Below, piece by piece: positions 23,001-35,879 of a DNA stretch of 64,000 nt. The stretch lies in contig NC_087071.1 in NCBI RefSeq assembly GCF_963678635.1, positions 36,285,438-36,349,437 on the forward strand. The letters are read 5' to 3'. The DNA is from Symsagittifera roscoffensis (taxonomy: Eukaryota; Xenacoelomorpha; Acoela; Convolutidae). Below the pieces are notes generated by a model. That model was not told where the DNA came from and ran no database searches. It worked only from the letters and a program-made list of their open reading frames with translations. The position numbers and the translations under genes are program-made. Numbering within the stretch: position 1 is the stretch's first letter; each line of letters begins with the position of its first letter.

Positions 23001-23820
23001 CAGATCAAGGTGAAAACAGAGTTGTCAAAAATTGTGTTTTTCATGCCAGAAATCTAAAGATTAACTTAAAATTTTTTATCTTTTTTTGGTTTGTTGTTTC
23101 TAGAACAGGCGTCATAAAATTTGGCAAAAACCAAAAAGATCACCAAAATCACTTGGTTGTGTGTTCGCTTTTTACTATTGTATTTGAGAAATGTAATATG
23201 TGCAAATTTTACTTAATCATAACCACTGTGCTGATGTTCATACATTCGTTTGGAAATGATAACTTGGTGGCAATGGTTTGATGAACTCGTTGATATACCA
23301 TAGGTTTAATTGATATAATTGTTGATTAAACTTAAAGTTTTTTGTTCTATAAAAATCTTTATTTCTGCTTAAACGCAAGAAATTTTTTCAAGATCAAAAA
23401 AAGGGGAGTCAATCTCCTAGAAACTTTTAAAAAATTAGGCAGGCTGGAAAATGACGGCGAAAGGGATAAACTGTTTCATTGAATTCTGCATGACTGAGAA
23501 AACTTTGTGGGACTTTTTGAGTTTGTTAGAACTTGCCAGAATACTGGAACAACTCATGTGTTTTCTTAAGATTCGTCTGCATATCAAGCTCAAACCGAAA
23601 TTTGACGAGCAGATCAGCCTGTGTAGCGGTGTGAGACTGACAATAGTTGATAGGCACGACAAAAACAGATAAAGCACGAACTTAAAATTCGAACGAGTTG
23701 AAACGTTCCATTCGAAAAGAAATGGCTACATTTTCTATAATAATGACGTTTGCGTTGATCATAATATAAAATTGGGGCCAAACTTAGGTTAACAAATTGG
23801 AGTGATTGTGGGATCAACTT
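20050..23820. repeat. Diverged tandem duplication, left copy
   Basis: Sequence blocks here recur in the same order about 3.7 to 3.1 kb to the right. Examples: the ATGATCATTGGGTTTCCTGG region (20192) against 23926, the AAGCTCGCTGGGCTGGTTGG region (21451) against 24733, and the AAAATGACGGCGAA region (23447) against 26519. The spacing shrinks along the unit, so the copies differ by many indels. No gene is recognised; the frames that are open in one copy are broken in the other. Confidence 0.75.
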
Positions 23821-26800
23821 GTTCTCTATGGCCAGTTATATGTAGCAGCGTGCAGAGTGCAAGATTCCAGGTATAGTAGTTTTTGCATCACTTTCGATCA
23901 AGATTTGATAATGTTTTTTGCTCCCTTGATCATCTGGTTTCCTGAGTGCGCATGCAGTTTTGATCAAGGATTAAATTTTCGAAATTTATATTCAGTTTTA
24001 TCTAATTTTTTTGAACGAAACATTAAATTTTTTTTATTACAAAAAAAAAAAATTTGTCGGAGTTTTGAATTTTTTTTCAATTGTATGATACCATTTTTTG
24101 TTGAAACCGACGCCCACATCAGTTTTGATATCAAAAGTCTGCCAGCATTGTTATGCCGCAAAATTTCATTTTGGAACTCCAACTAAATGCTGTATTGGAG
24201 AATTTCAATCGATTGAACTGCCCACATTGCCGGATAGATTGAAGATGAAAGAAGCAAAGTTTTCTGATAAAGCCAAGAGAGTTGAGCAATGCATGGAGAA
24301 GGTATTGTTTTCTCGGACCACTTCGGACCACTTCTGTTAAACAATTAAAGTTTCTGTTTCTTGTAGTTCTTTCTGCATGAACCAGATAAAAAAGTGGAAA
24401 GTGCAAAAAGACTAATTTCATTCGTGCATTGGCCAAAAAAAACTTCTCTGTTGTAGAGTATGCTCAACTGAATTGCTTCAAACAAAAATTCCAGGTTATT
24501 CTAATTTCATGATTGAATGAATTCAGATTTAATAAAAACTACTTGATTAAAGATTTTTGTCATGCAGCAGGACATTACCTTTTTAGTTTTTTCTTTGAGA
24601 AGGTAATTCCTGTGTCAAATATTTTTTCAAATTTTTGGACTCGGTTAAACTGTAGTCAGAAAAAAACATCGTCTTAAGTACCAGCAAAAAAACTAAGGTG
24701 AGCTCAACAGGATACATAGCGCATTTTTAAATAAGCTCGCTGGGCTGGTTGGCGATTTACCTTCATCAATTGATATTGTGATTTGAAAAGGAAGTGGTGT
24801 TATGTGTGAGATAGGAGATACTCATTGGTCATACAATTTTCTGTCGTTGACGTTGTTTTTCTATTGGGAACAGTCTGTTGGAGTCTTGGAGTTATCTTTG
24901 TTTTTCATTGGACAGAATTTGATATTGGCTAAGAGTTGAAAGAAAGACCTGTAAAACTCTCAGGTTTTTGAAAATTCAATGTTACCGCAATGATACCATC
25001 CAGGTGAAAGTAATGGATTTACTAACAGCGGAGCAGCTAATCCAGATATTTTTATGTTTTGCGTTTGCTGCACTAGAAAACCAGCGGTTGCGTTTTGTTC
25101 AGACTAATCTAAAAGTTTTGAAAAACAGTTCGTCCAAAATCTGTGTTTGGTAGTTACGTCAATAACATGCAAAGTTTAAAGGATGAGTTTTAGGATTTTA
25201 CCCTCAAACCTTTGGAATAAACTGAAAACTTATAGATAATAAGATGCCAGAGCCCATTGCAAGACATCATCACAGACCTGACTCATCTGTAACATTTGTG
25301 CGTTACCCACAGTCAACTGAAGTTCAATATTGCCTTACGAAAGTTCATTCCAATTGACCTTTATGTAAAATTGTTGTACTTCAAAAAGAAGGTTTTGAAG
25401 GATAAATTGCTTAGCAAATTTTTTTGAAATCTAGTTAAATTTTGAAGAATTTCCTATTTGCAGTTTGATTTTGTTCTAAAGGGATGTTTTCTGGAAAATG
25501 GCTTCCTTTATTTATATAATGGAATTTCAGAAACAAAATTGTCACATGCTCAAATTCTTTTGATTCTAGATGAAAAACACAAAAGCGTCAAAAAAAGATG
25601 ACATATCAACAACCATAAAACCCCTACCGGCTGGAACTTTTGAATGTCTGAGAAATAGAACGTTTTAACTCTACTGTTCTTTGATGCATTGTTCAAGACT
25701 ACACTCAACTGTTGGTATTCACAGTGTCGACAATCAGTACCTTGCATTCCCTATTTACTTTTCGATAAACTGATGCTGTATTTAAGAAAAAGAACCTAAA
25801 ATATATGCTCATTTACTTAATCAAAGCCCATATTTTTCTATTGATTTTTTCAAGTTGATTCAAAACTAGCTTATAAAAAATGAGCAGCTATCTTTCGAAT
25901 GTTTCAATTAATCAACTGAACAAGAAATTGCAACCTATCAAAAAAGAGAAGACTGCGCCCTTTTGTTCAGTGTTCCCATTTCTTTAAGCCGATTTCTTTT
26001 AGTTCAAGATCTTCCTGTTCATATACTAAGAGAACAGCTAACAATTTCTGCTGAAAACCAAGCTGTTCAGGCTATTAGAAGAAGTTGAGAATAAAGTTGT
26101 CAAAAAGTTTTGTTTTCCATGCCTGAAATCTAAACAAAAACTTGACAATTTGGTTTTTTCCGGATTGTTCTTTCTGGAACAGACGTTAGAAGATTAGGCA
26201 GAAACCAAAAAATTATCACAATCACTTTGTTGTGTGTTCTTTTTTTACTCATGTATTAGAGAGCAGATCTAGGTACCGATTCTACTTAATCATAAACACT
26301 GTGCTGATATTTATACATTCAGTCGGAAATGATAACTTGGTGACAATCATTTGACGAACTCGTTGATGTATCATAGGTTTAAATGGTATAATTGTTGATT
26401 AAAATTCAGTTTTTTGTTCTCTAAAAAGAAGTGTTTCTGCTTAAACGCAAAAAAAAATCAAGATTCAAAAACTATTGGAGATAATATCCTAGAAACTTTA
26501 AAAACCCTTGGGAAACTAAAAAATGACGGCGAATGTGGTTTCTTATTTCACAATACCGGATTTCAATTGAATTCTGATAGACTGAGAAAATTTTGTGGGG
26601 TCTTTGAGTTCGTTAGATTCTGCCGGGATACCGGAACATATGATGTGTCTTCTTAAGATTGGTCTACTTATCCAGCTCATGCAAAAATTTAACCCGCTGA
26701 ACGGTTTGATATGCTCGGCAAAAAACATATAGTTGCGTGAACTTAAAATTTGAACGAGTAGCACTAGATTCCGTGGATGAACATTATTGCCAAAGAAAAT

Positions 26801-27100
26801 GGAAGCGTTCCTTTCAAAAAGAAATGGCTACAATTTCTATTACAAGGGCTATTGCGTTGAATACCGTAATATAAATCTGAGCCAACTTAGCTTAAATGAT
26901 TGGAATGACGGTGGATCAAATCTTTCCTTTCGACCTGTTATATGTAGCAGCGTCCAGAGTGTAAGACCCCAGTTATCTACGTTTTTTGCATCACTGTTCA
27001 AAGCGACGAACTGAATACCAACAACTAGTTTGTCTTGGGGATCTCTTGAAGAAATTGTTAAAACAATTATACTGATGCTCATTATTTGAAACTTATTTAG
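23821..27100. repeat. Diverged tandem duplication, right copy
   Basis: Right-hand partner of the copy at 20050-23820. One stretch keeps a similar reading in both: TAERPIQIFLCFAVALVENQ (left copy, near 21745-21805) and TAEQLIQIFLCFAFAALENQ (right copy, 25024-25083). The surrounding frame is broken on the left, so this may be chance or a relic. A third short fragment of the unit starts near 27555. Confidence 0.75.
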
Positions 27101-27554
27101 AAATTTATTGTTATGGTAGCTTCAATTCATCTCGAAAAAAAAATGTTTTTCGCTTACGGTGATTTAATCAATTTTTGAGAAAGATTTCTTTTTGTACATT
27201 TCAAAACACAAACACAAGAGTAACTCAAACGTGTGAAATACTGATAAAATAAAACTGAAACATTTTTTGAGTTTTTGAACTCCTTGCTGTTAGTGAAAGG
27301 CTTAAAAAATGTTCCAAAAGATTGAACGATTTTATGCAGTTTATTTGTCCGTTTGATTTTCAAATGCTGCTGTAAGTTAACTAAATTTGAATTTAATAGT
27401 TTAATATGAACTTACGTTTGACTGTTTTTTGAGAGTTTTGGCATGTTTTGATTCCATTTAGATTCTTTGTTCGTTTCTAAGTAAAATGTATTTCTTAATG
27501 TTGAATATTTTATACTTCTGGACTTTCTCCTGACCAAGCTGATCAAGTAATTTA

Positions 27555-27640
27555 TTTAGCCAGTTATAGGTAGCAGCGTTCACGGTTCAAGACTCTTTCA
27601 TTAACGTTGTTGCATTTTTGATCAAAACAAAAGGTTAAGT
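27555..27640. repeat. Third partial copy of the duplicated unit
   Basis: The string GCCAGTTATAGGTAGCAGCG and the following CAAGACTCTTTCATTAACG correspond to the segments at 23831-23880 and 26935-26985. It marks where the unit was once repeated again. Confidence 0.55.
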
Positions 27641-28384
27641 GTTAACATGAGTGTTTACTGTGTTTCTAATAAAATTGATAACTGAAGGAATTTAGAAAAA
27701 ATTTTTGGTTCAATTCAGTAATTGTCTTAAGCTAGAGTTTTTTATAGTTATGTCTCAGCGTAAAAAACAGTAAGCTTGTTTTGATTTACTTAAACGTTTT
27801 TCAGGTTTTGCTGCTTTGAGCAAAAATTAACATGCCAACTGTAAAAATTGTTTTTCAATTTGTTCTTGTAAACCTGATCTTCATAATTTAAAGTGAAACC
27901 CTTTTTGACAGTTTTTTCAGTTTTTTTTCTGGTCGTTTGTGTATTTATTTTTTCAGTTATTGTTGCATAAACTTCGTGTATTTTATTTAGCAGCTGCATA
28001 CATTTTTTTGAAATCTTCAGTTTTTAAAACTAGTTTGATGTTCGTATAATTTTCTTCCCTGAACAGTCTATTATGCCAATGTTTTTCTCAATCTAGTTCT
28101 CCAGGAATCGTAGAGAGTCGTCCAGGATTCTTGGAGATGTCGATTTCTACTCTGTTTTCCTAGAGATTTTTATTTTGCTCTATGATGAAACTCTGGTGGA
28201 CACGGTAGGTTCTTCGAACTAAAAACAAAACAAACTATGAATAATTCTGTAATTTTATCTATGTTTATAATTGATTTTGAAATTGAGTTGATTTGCTTTT
28301 TGATGCAGAAAATTCTGCATCGGTTTGCTATAAAAATCAGTAGACATGATAGAAAGCGTGGAATGATACTGAAAACAACGCCAG
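27641..28384. other. Non-coding, nothing recognised
   Basis: AT-rich spacer before the short-period arrays; no supported feature. Confidence 0.5.
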
Positions 28385-29010
28385 TAGAAATCGCCAGATC
28401 GAGGAAGGGCAGAGCAGGGTGGGGCGAGGAGTGGAGTTGCAGGACACAGCAGCGGAGGGTGAGGAGATACAAGGCAAGGTTAAAAGCGCAAAGCAGGTCA
28501 GGGCGAAGAGGGGCTTGTAAGGGCAAACGATAGTAGGGAGTGCAAGGCAGCACAGGCCGAGGAGGTGCCTGACAGATTAGGGCAGCGCAGGGCCGGGCGA
28601 TGAGGTGCAAGGCCATGGTAGGTGAACGGAAGGCAGCGCATGGCCAGGCAAGGGGGGTCAAGGCCTGGGTTGGGCAGCAAAAGCCAGGGCACGTCAAAGG
28701 ACGGAAGGCGAGGGCAGCGCACAAAAAGATGTAGTATTTCAGCACAAGGCTAAGCAGGGTAGGCAAGGAGGGCAAGGCAGTGTAAGGCAGCTTTAGCAGC
28801 TTAAGACAAATCCCAGCAGCGAAAACTAAGCTGAAAAGGGCTACGGCAGGGCAGGATAAGGAGATGCAAAACGGGGTAGGGCAGTGCAGGACGGCGCAAA
28901 GCAATGCGCCGCGAAGAGCAAGGCAAGGTAGGTCAACGCAAAGCAAGACAGTTCAAGCTAATACAGTGTAATGCAAAGCAGAGCAAAAAGGCAGAGATCT
29001 ATCCTTTCCG
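28385..29010. repeat. Degenerate pentanucleotide array
   Basis: The sequence has a 5-bp rhythm of AAGGC/AAAGC/GGGCA-type words throughout, much richer in G+C than the flanks, with strong purine bias on the plus strand. A 258-codon Cys/Leu/Pro/Ala-rich frame on the minus strand (28170-28946) is a by-product of the biased repeat and not a gene. Confidence 0.8.
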
Positions 29011-29039
29011 CCAGACAAGTGGATAATCAAGCATAAATA

Positions 29040-29935
29040 CACATAGCGACCGATGCATTACGCCATCGTTATCCATCCATCTAACCAGCAAGACATCTAG
29101 CCATATATCCATCTAGCCACCCAACGTCTATTTTTCAATTATCTATCGAGCCATCCAACTATTCAGGTACCCATCCAGCCATCTACTTATTCATTAATCA
29201 ACCCATTCATTCATTCAGCTGCCTTTTCTCACAATCACCCATTAATCAATCCAGTCGGCTTTCCAGTCAGCCATCAATCACATCATCATCCATTTGTCCG
29301 TTCTTCCTATCGCTGATTCATCCAGCCGTGCAGCCAACAAACCAGCAACCGTTCTTACAACTATCCAAAAAACCATTCAACCAGCCATCTGTGCATCCAT
29401 CCATCCAGCCATCTGCTCATCCATCCATCCACCACGCGATCTAACTAGCTCTTTATCCTCCATCTATCTATCCAATCAGCAATCCATCTAGCTTTGTATT
29501 GTCCATCAATAGAATCAGCCTGCCTTCCATCTATATGTTCTCAACTCGTCTGTTTTTTTTTCAGCCAGCCATGAATACCTTCATCTTTTTATCTATCGTC
29601 CAACAATCCAACCATCCATACAGCGCGGCATTATCATGTGTCCATACAACCAGTAATTTATTACGCTTTGCATCATCTAGCCACCCAACTTCCAACCATG
29701 CAACTGCCCATCTGTCTAACCACACATCTCTTCAGATATATATCGCTCCAACCAGCCAATTAATCCATTACTCCGTCCCTCCAGCAATCAATCGGTCCAT
29801 TTATCTGCGCATCAATCGATCCAGAGATCAATTCAGTCCAATATCTACCCAGTCATGAAAACAGCCATCTCTTGATCTAGTCATTTATTGATCCGTCCAT
29901 TTATCCAGCTATTGTCCATCTTAGCGAGGCCGGTG
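29040..29935. repeat. Degenerate tetranucleotide (ATCC/AGCC)n array
   Basis: CCATCCATCTAGCCAT-type words with a 4-bp period run for about 900 bases. The distal part (29711-29935) is copied at 33834-34060 and 41085-41310, each time directly before the same spacer and module A. The Ser/Thr/Ile-rich frames here reflect the repeat. Confidence 0.8.
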
Positions 29936-30107
29936 TAAAATATTAATCGTTTTATTTCGAAGCTCATTTAGCTTGCTTAGAGTTCAGTCCAAAAAACTTT
30001 CAAAGCTGCCTAAACTTTTCGCTTACCGTTCTGCGGTCTCCGAATTAAACTCGATTATTTCAAACTTTATAGCTTCAAAATTAAGCTCGTTAGAAGTTTA
30101 ACAAAAT
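29711..30107. repeat. Composite array: spacer segment copy 1
   Basis: The tail of the tetranucleotide array plus about 170 bases (from GCGAGGCCGGTGTAAAATA) leading into module A. It recurs at 33834-34268 and 41085-41520. Confidence 0.75.
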
Positions 30108-31911
30108 GCTGACTGATACGCTCTATAAATTTTTTGAATTTTTTTGAGAGTTTCCTTGTTTGATTAGTTTTCATAGAGAAACTGTTTTTTTTTTTGTGAA
30201 ACGATTCGCTGTAAAATGAGCTATAGTCTTCTGCTTTTGAACCCGATTCTTCTTCTCATTCGCTGATGGTGAAGGAATAATGAAACAAAGTTTTCCGAAG
30301 GTTGATGAAGGAAGGTACAAAAGTCTAATTGAACTTATCCGGCACGAAATCACTTTTTTCAGTGTAGTTGGACTAGTTCAAGTTACAATAATCTACATAT
30401 AACAAACGAAGAAAAAACATTGAATTCTATAAAGCGCAATGACTGAAAAAAATCGTTGAGCACAATTTTTAAGAAAAAACTTTGAAGCTAAAGTCATCAA
30501 TAGTTGTTCGGTTGAAATAAAATTGACGCGTTTGATCTTTAGATTATTGAAATAAGCTGGAATACTCCAAAATTTTTATTGAAAAAAGTTGGAAACTCTT
30601 TAAACAAGTTGAATTATACTGAAAATTATTGCAATTTTTTTTTAATTTTTCATCGCGTAATTTGCTTCTTAGAAAAAGTCATTTTTTGTAAATTGTTTCG
30701 CGGTGTATGAAATAATTAGATCTCCATCAGATTTTAATATCTTGAATACCTGGTTGGAAAAATTTTTCGCAAACCGATTTGCGGTCTATGAAACAACTTG
30801 AAATATATCGAGGTTTCAGAGCTGAAATAATTTGGTTAGAAAAACTTTCTTTTTGCAGCCTGACTCATTCTCTAACTTTAAAAAAGTTTAAGTTTCATAG
30901 CTTGAATATCTTCATTAAAAAAATTTAACTTTTTGAGAAACGATTCAATCCTTGCAATATCTTGAAATATTCCATAGCTTGAATAGATTGTTAGAAATTT
31001 TGGTTTTCTGTGAACCAATCATATTCATGAAATAACTTGAAATTTTAAACTTTGTGACATAAAATTTCAAATTAAAAAAGACCTATGTTTTCTCTAACAG
31101 ATTCGTTCCATGAAACAAATTGAAATAGTTCAAAATCTCATCTTTTGCAACGTTTTAATCAAATTTTTTGAGTTTATTCTCCATTCGATTCGTTTCGTAA
31201 ATTAGCTCAAAGGTTCTTAAAGTTTCAAGGTCTGATTAGCTTGCGTATGAAAAAATAAATCCTTCAAATCATTTTGTCTATAAAATAGCTTGAAGTGTGT
31301 CAAAGTTTCTCAGATTGAATTGCTTGCTTACGATAAACCGTTTTTTCGCGATTCGATTCGGTCTATGATATAATTTCAATTTGATCGGCTGAATGGCTCT
31401 AATTTTGAAACATCATCTAATCATTCAACTCCCTCCGTTAAAATTCTTAGAACAGTTGAAAGTTTAGCAGCTTGAACATTTTTTGTTTAAAAAATTCATT
31501 TTGTAAGAAAAAGTAAAACAACACAAACTGAATTGGTCTAAGAATTAATTTGAAATTTTCCAAAGTTTCGCCAGCTGAGTGTCACCAATGGGAAAATTAA
31601 AGTTTTTTGCCATCCAATACGCTTCGCGCTTCTCAAAACAACTTGAAAAAATTCAAAGTTTCTTTGCTCGAAAAGCTTGTTTAGAACAACTTGAACCTCT
31701 AGGAAAAAAACTTCGATCTTAAAATATTTGGAAACGTTTCAAAATTCCCTCCCTTTATTGCCTTGCTTAAAAGAACTTTCAACTTTGCGGATTCAATCTA
31801 TTCAGGAAATAAATTGAAAAATTTCGAAGTTTTGCAGATTGAATTGGCTGGTTACAAAAACGTGAATAGCTTTATCAGATTGAGAACTAACTTTTTGCGA
31901 GCCAATTGATT
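30108..31911. repeat. Module A, copy 1 (long form)
   Basis: It starts GCTGACTGATACGCTCT and ends near GCGAGCCAATTGATTATTGG. Inside, a degenerate motif (TCTATGAAA-AACTTGAA and relatives) recurs every ~83-87 bp, for example at 30785, 31024, 31107, 31194, 31277 and 31362, so the module is a higher-order unit of ~84-bp monomers. Copies 1 and 5 share a ~200-bp stretch (about 30500-30690) missing from copies 2-4. Confidence 0.8.
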
Positions 31912-33833
31912 ATTGGACACACACCTAGGAATATTTTTTTAAATAAGTCATACAAAAATTACTTTTATATGTGCCAGTTGGTTAAGTCAAAGAAGTTCGT
32001 TTTTGGTTCAGGTTGAGTTTCACAAATTTTCGAATTGGCACTGTAATGCTAAAGCTTCTTGCAGCGAATGAAACGAAAAATTCAAATATCAGAAAATCAC
32101 AACGACAATTGCAGGAAAGAAGCTAGGAACCGAACTGTAGCCAAATTGCTATTCGCAGTTAGAGTCTGTTTTTTTCTTGAGTAGATTTGTCTTGTTTCTG
32201 ATAGAAAATCAACGACAAGGTACAATAGTGAACTACTATTTTGATCGGCTGGGGAAGTATTCCAATCAACAGACCTGACAGGCCCACAAATCTCGAGAAT
32301 TATCAAACTTATTGAGCCTTACCATTATAAGCTTCTTGAGTCTTATGTAATTTTCTTCAGTGCAATACTGTAGTAAAATCTAGGTTTATTGTCTAGATGA
32401 CATGAGCCTCCGAGTTAATTTACCTGAATGCATTTCATCTGAGTATATTGAGTTAAGGCGGTTTGTTGGTTGATCCATCTTGAATAGATCAAATACAGAA
32501 AAATATTCTAATATAATTACTTGAGGTCTCAACCCTGTTTCTAATTGGGCTTGCGTGTTTTAGGATTTGAGAGACCAAGCCAGGGGGTGTACTCTTTCTG
32601 TCTAGAGTGGAGGATGATAGGGGTATTTTTGTGGTTATAGTTTTTATACTGTAACGATCCTAAAGTTTCATGTCTTAAGCGAACCACGATTTGACTCCGA
32701 CTGATTGAGGTACAAAAGCACTAGAGATTGACTCTCTGATCCATGAGCCAATGGTCATTGACTCTAATTCTCTAAACCGCAAATGTAATTTGAGTGAAAT
32801 AAAGATGCATTAAAGTCCTTTTAGTTATTCATTTTTTCACCATCTTATTGCATCTTCAAGATGCAGTTGTTAGTCCATTTGGTTTCTGCATTTTTGGTTA
32901 TTTAATTTCCCGATATCATTCCAAAGAAGGTCAATGGCTTAACGCTAGGAAGCGTTAGAAAAAATCGCTAACTTTTTAAAGAGTTTTAAAATCTTAATTC
33001 AACGTTTTGTACATCATGAGGATTATAAATTATTACAATATTTACAGTACGATCAAAGAATTAGAAAGAGTGTCAGCAAAATTTTCTCAAAACTGCTCTA
33101 ACTGATTACTGACAAAAAAAATTAAACTGCTGTAATTAAAAAATAAATCAAGTGTTCAATAATAACCATTTTCTGTAGATTTCTAAGTTTTTTAGAGTTT
33201 TTTAAGTTCATAAGGTTTCATTTTGGGACCTTTTTTTGATATCTGACATATCCGTTTTTTGACTTTTAGCCATGAATTACATCGACAACGAAATAGCCGT
33301 TAGTTCCCTATTCATAAACTCATTGCGCTTGTTGACTTTCGGTCTTTCCCTACGAATGTGCAAAGCCTCTAGTGTGAAAAGCTTATTAGTGTTTCCTGTT
33401 TGGTCTATAATCTCTGACTTCATTTCAGAAGTACCGCCTATCCCCTTACTGCATTCTAGCAAATGATGTCCTGGTGGTGAGTCTTCTCTGCGGTGTTCAT
33501 CAATACTCAGGGCTAATTGTCGCACTGTGTGGCCAACAAGGGTGGAGTTAAGTTCATTACATACGGGATTTTTGGTCTTAACTAAGTTAAAAAACTAAAT
33601 CGGGGACTTCGAAAGGCTTCCTTGTTTCGAACCACTCTTCCGGCTGTTGGTTAAGGGCCTTATTTAGAACAAACGCTCGGCGCGGAGTGCTTTTGTTGAC
33701 AGTATCGCCGATCATGATGTCTACAATAACATCAAGGAGCGCCATCAAAAGATAAATTTAACAATCTCCCAGTTCAAGGTGTGGTTCTCGTAACATTGGG
33801 TCGACAAAATTAACACCACTTAAAGATTCTAGT
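31912..33833 (-). repeat. Module B, copy 1: Penelope-like 3' end and flank
   Basis: About 1.9 kb nearly identical to 39163-41084 (a handful of differences seen). On the minus strand it holds the end of a Penelope-like GIY-YIG domain (33277-33600) and a long 3' flank. It is joined directly to module A copy 1. Confidence 0.8.
33277..33600 (-). pseudogene. Penelope-like element, C-terminal GIY-YIG endonuclease fragment (copy 1)
   Basis: The minus strand reads CNELNSTLVGHTVRQLALSI, then DEHRREDSPPGHHLLEC and, near the end, KLFTLEALHIRRERPKVN. These are the GIY-YIG-side motif (normally YVGQTVRHL), the SP.G.HL..C motif and the TLEALYI...KP.LN motif at the end of Penelope-like proteins (family knowledge). 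The GIY-YIG domain nicks DNA for target-primed reverse transcription. The Tyr of YVG is Leu here, and there is no reverse transcriptase in this copy. A 52-codon open stretch upstream (33745 to about 33590, minus) in another frame may be part of the same element. Confidence 0.75.
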
Positions 33834-34268
33834 CCATCTGTCTAACCACTTATCTCTCCAGATATATATCGCTCCAACCAGCCAATTAATCCATTACTCC
33901 GTCACTCCAGCAATCAATCGGTCCATTTATCTGCGCAATCAATCGATCCAGAGATCAATTCAGTCCAATATCTACCCAGCCATTAATATAGCCATCTCTC
34001 CATCTGGTCATTCATTGATCCGTCCTTTTATCCAGCTATTGTCAATTTTAGCGAGGTCGGTGTAAAATATTAAATGGTTTATTTCGAAGCTCCTTGCTCA
34101 ATTAGCTTGCTTAGAAAAATTAATTTTTTTGCGAAAGAGTTCAGTCCAAAAAAAAATTTTTAAAAGCTACCTAAAATTTTCGCTTACCGTTCTGCGGTCT
34201 CCGAATTAAATTCGATTATTTCAAACTTTATAGTTTCAAAATTAAGCTCGTTAGAAGTTTAACAAAAT
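33834..34268. repeat. Composite array: spacer segment copy 2
   Basis: Tetranucleotide-array tail and spacer as at 29711-30107. The junction with module B is abrupt, after a GATTCTAG string shared with the junction at 41085. Confidence 0.75.
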
Positions 34269-35872
34269 GCTGACTGATACGCTCTATAAGTTTTTTTGAA
34301 TTTTTGAGAGTTTCCTTGTTTGATTAGTTTTCATAAAGAAACTGTTAGTTTTTGTGAAACGACTCGCTGTAAAATGAGCTAATGTCTTCTGCTTCTGAAC
34401 CCGATTCTTCTTCTCATTTGCTGATGGTGAAGGAATAATGAAACAAAGTTTTCTGAAGGTTGATGAGGGAAGATACAAAAAGTCTAATCGAACTTATCCG
34501 GCTCGAAATCACTTTTTTCAGTGTAGTTGGACTAGTTCAAGTAACAATAATCTATATATAACAAACGAAGAAAAAACATTGATGTCTATAAGGCGCAATG
34601 ACTGAAAAGAATCGTTGAGCACAATTTTTAAGAAAAAACTTTGAAGCTAAAGTCATCAACATTTGTGTGTATGAAATAATTAGATTCCCATCAGATTTTT
34701 ACTTCTTGAATAGCTGGTTAGAAAAACTTTTCGCAAATCAATTAGCTGTCCATGAAACAACTTGAAACCTATCGAGGTTTCAGAGCTGAAATAATTTGGT
34801 TAGAAAAACTTTTTTTTTGCAGCCTGACTCATTCTCTAACTTAAAAAAATTTAAGTTTCATAGCTTGAATATCTTCATTTAAAAAAATTTAACTTTTTAA
34901 GAACCGATTCAATTCTTGCAATAACTTGAAATATTCCATAGCTTGAATAGATTGTTAGAAATTTAGGTTTTCCTGAACCAATCATGTTCATGAAATAACT
35001 TGAAATTTTAAGCTTTGTGACATAAAGTTTCAATTTAAAAAAAACATATGTTTTCTCTAACAGATTCGTTCCATGAAACAAATTGAAAGAGTTAAAAATC
35101 TCATCTTTTGCAACGTTTTAGTCAAATTTTTTAAGTTTATTCTCTATTCCATTCGTTTCGTAAATTAGATCAAAGTTTCATGCTTTGATTAGCTTGCGTA
35201 TGAAAAAACAAATCCTTCGAATCATTTTGTCTATAAAATAGCTTGAAGTATTTCAATGTTTCTTAGATTGGATTGCTTGGTTATGATAAACCAATTTTTC
35301 GCAATTCGATTCGGTCTATGATATAATTTAAATTTAATCGGCTGAATGGCTCTAATTTTGAAACATCATCGAATCATTCAACTCCCACCGTTAAAATTCT
35401 TAGAATAGTTGAAAGTTTAGCAGCTTGAACATTTTTTGTTTAGAAAATTCATTTTGTAAAAAAAAGTAAAAAACACAAACTGAATTGGTCTAAGAATTAA
35501 CTTGAAATTTTCCAAAGTTTTGCCAGCTGAGTGTCACCAATGGGAAAATTAATGTTTTTTGCCATCCAATTCGCTTCTGAAAACAACTTGAAAAAATTCA
35601 AAGTTTCTTTGCTCGAACAGTTTTTAGAACAACTTGAACATCTAGGAAAAAAAACTTCGATCTTAAAAACATTTGGAAACGTTTCAAACTTCCCTCCCTT
35701 TATTGCCTTGCTTAAAAGAACTTTCAACTTTGCGGATTCAATCGTTTCAGGAAATAAATTGAAAAAATTCGAAGTTTTACAGATTCAATTGACTGCTTAC
35801 AAAAACTTGAATAGCTTTATCAGATTGAGAACTAACTTTTTGCGAGCCAATTAATTAGCTTGAAAAAGTTAG
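34269..35872. repeat. Module A, copy 2
   Basis: About 1.6 kb, start word at 34269. Copies 2 and 3 share variants not found in 1 and 4. At its end a perfect 17-bp inverted repeat (35825-35841 with 35863-35879, 21-base loop) bridges into copy 3. The 107-codon frame at 35531-35854 is a by-product. Confidence 0.8.
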
Positions 35873-35879
35873 TTCTCAA

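Noticed and set aside
23806-24186. 126-codon plus-strand frame
   Set aside because: It lies in the tandem duplication and is not open in the other copy; Phe/Leu/Ile-rich composition of AT-rich DNA.
28170-28946. 258-codon minus-strand frame rich in Cys, Leu, Pro, Ala
   Set aside because: It is produced by the biased pentanucleotide array; no domain, and the plus strand shows the 5-bp rhythm directly.
29294-29858. Ser/Thr/Ile-rich frames of 65 and 119 codons
   Set aside because: Readings of the ATCC tetranucleotide array.
33272-33466. 64-codon plus frame (and its copy at 40526)
   Set aside because: It is the antisense shadow of the Penelope GIY-YIG fragment, which has clear family motifs on the minus strand.
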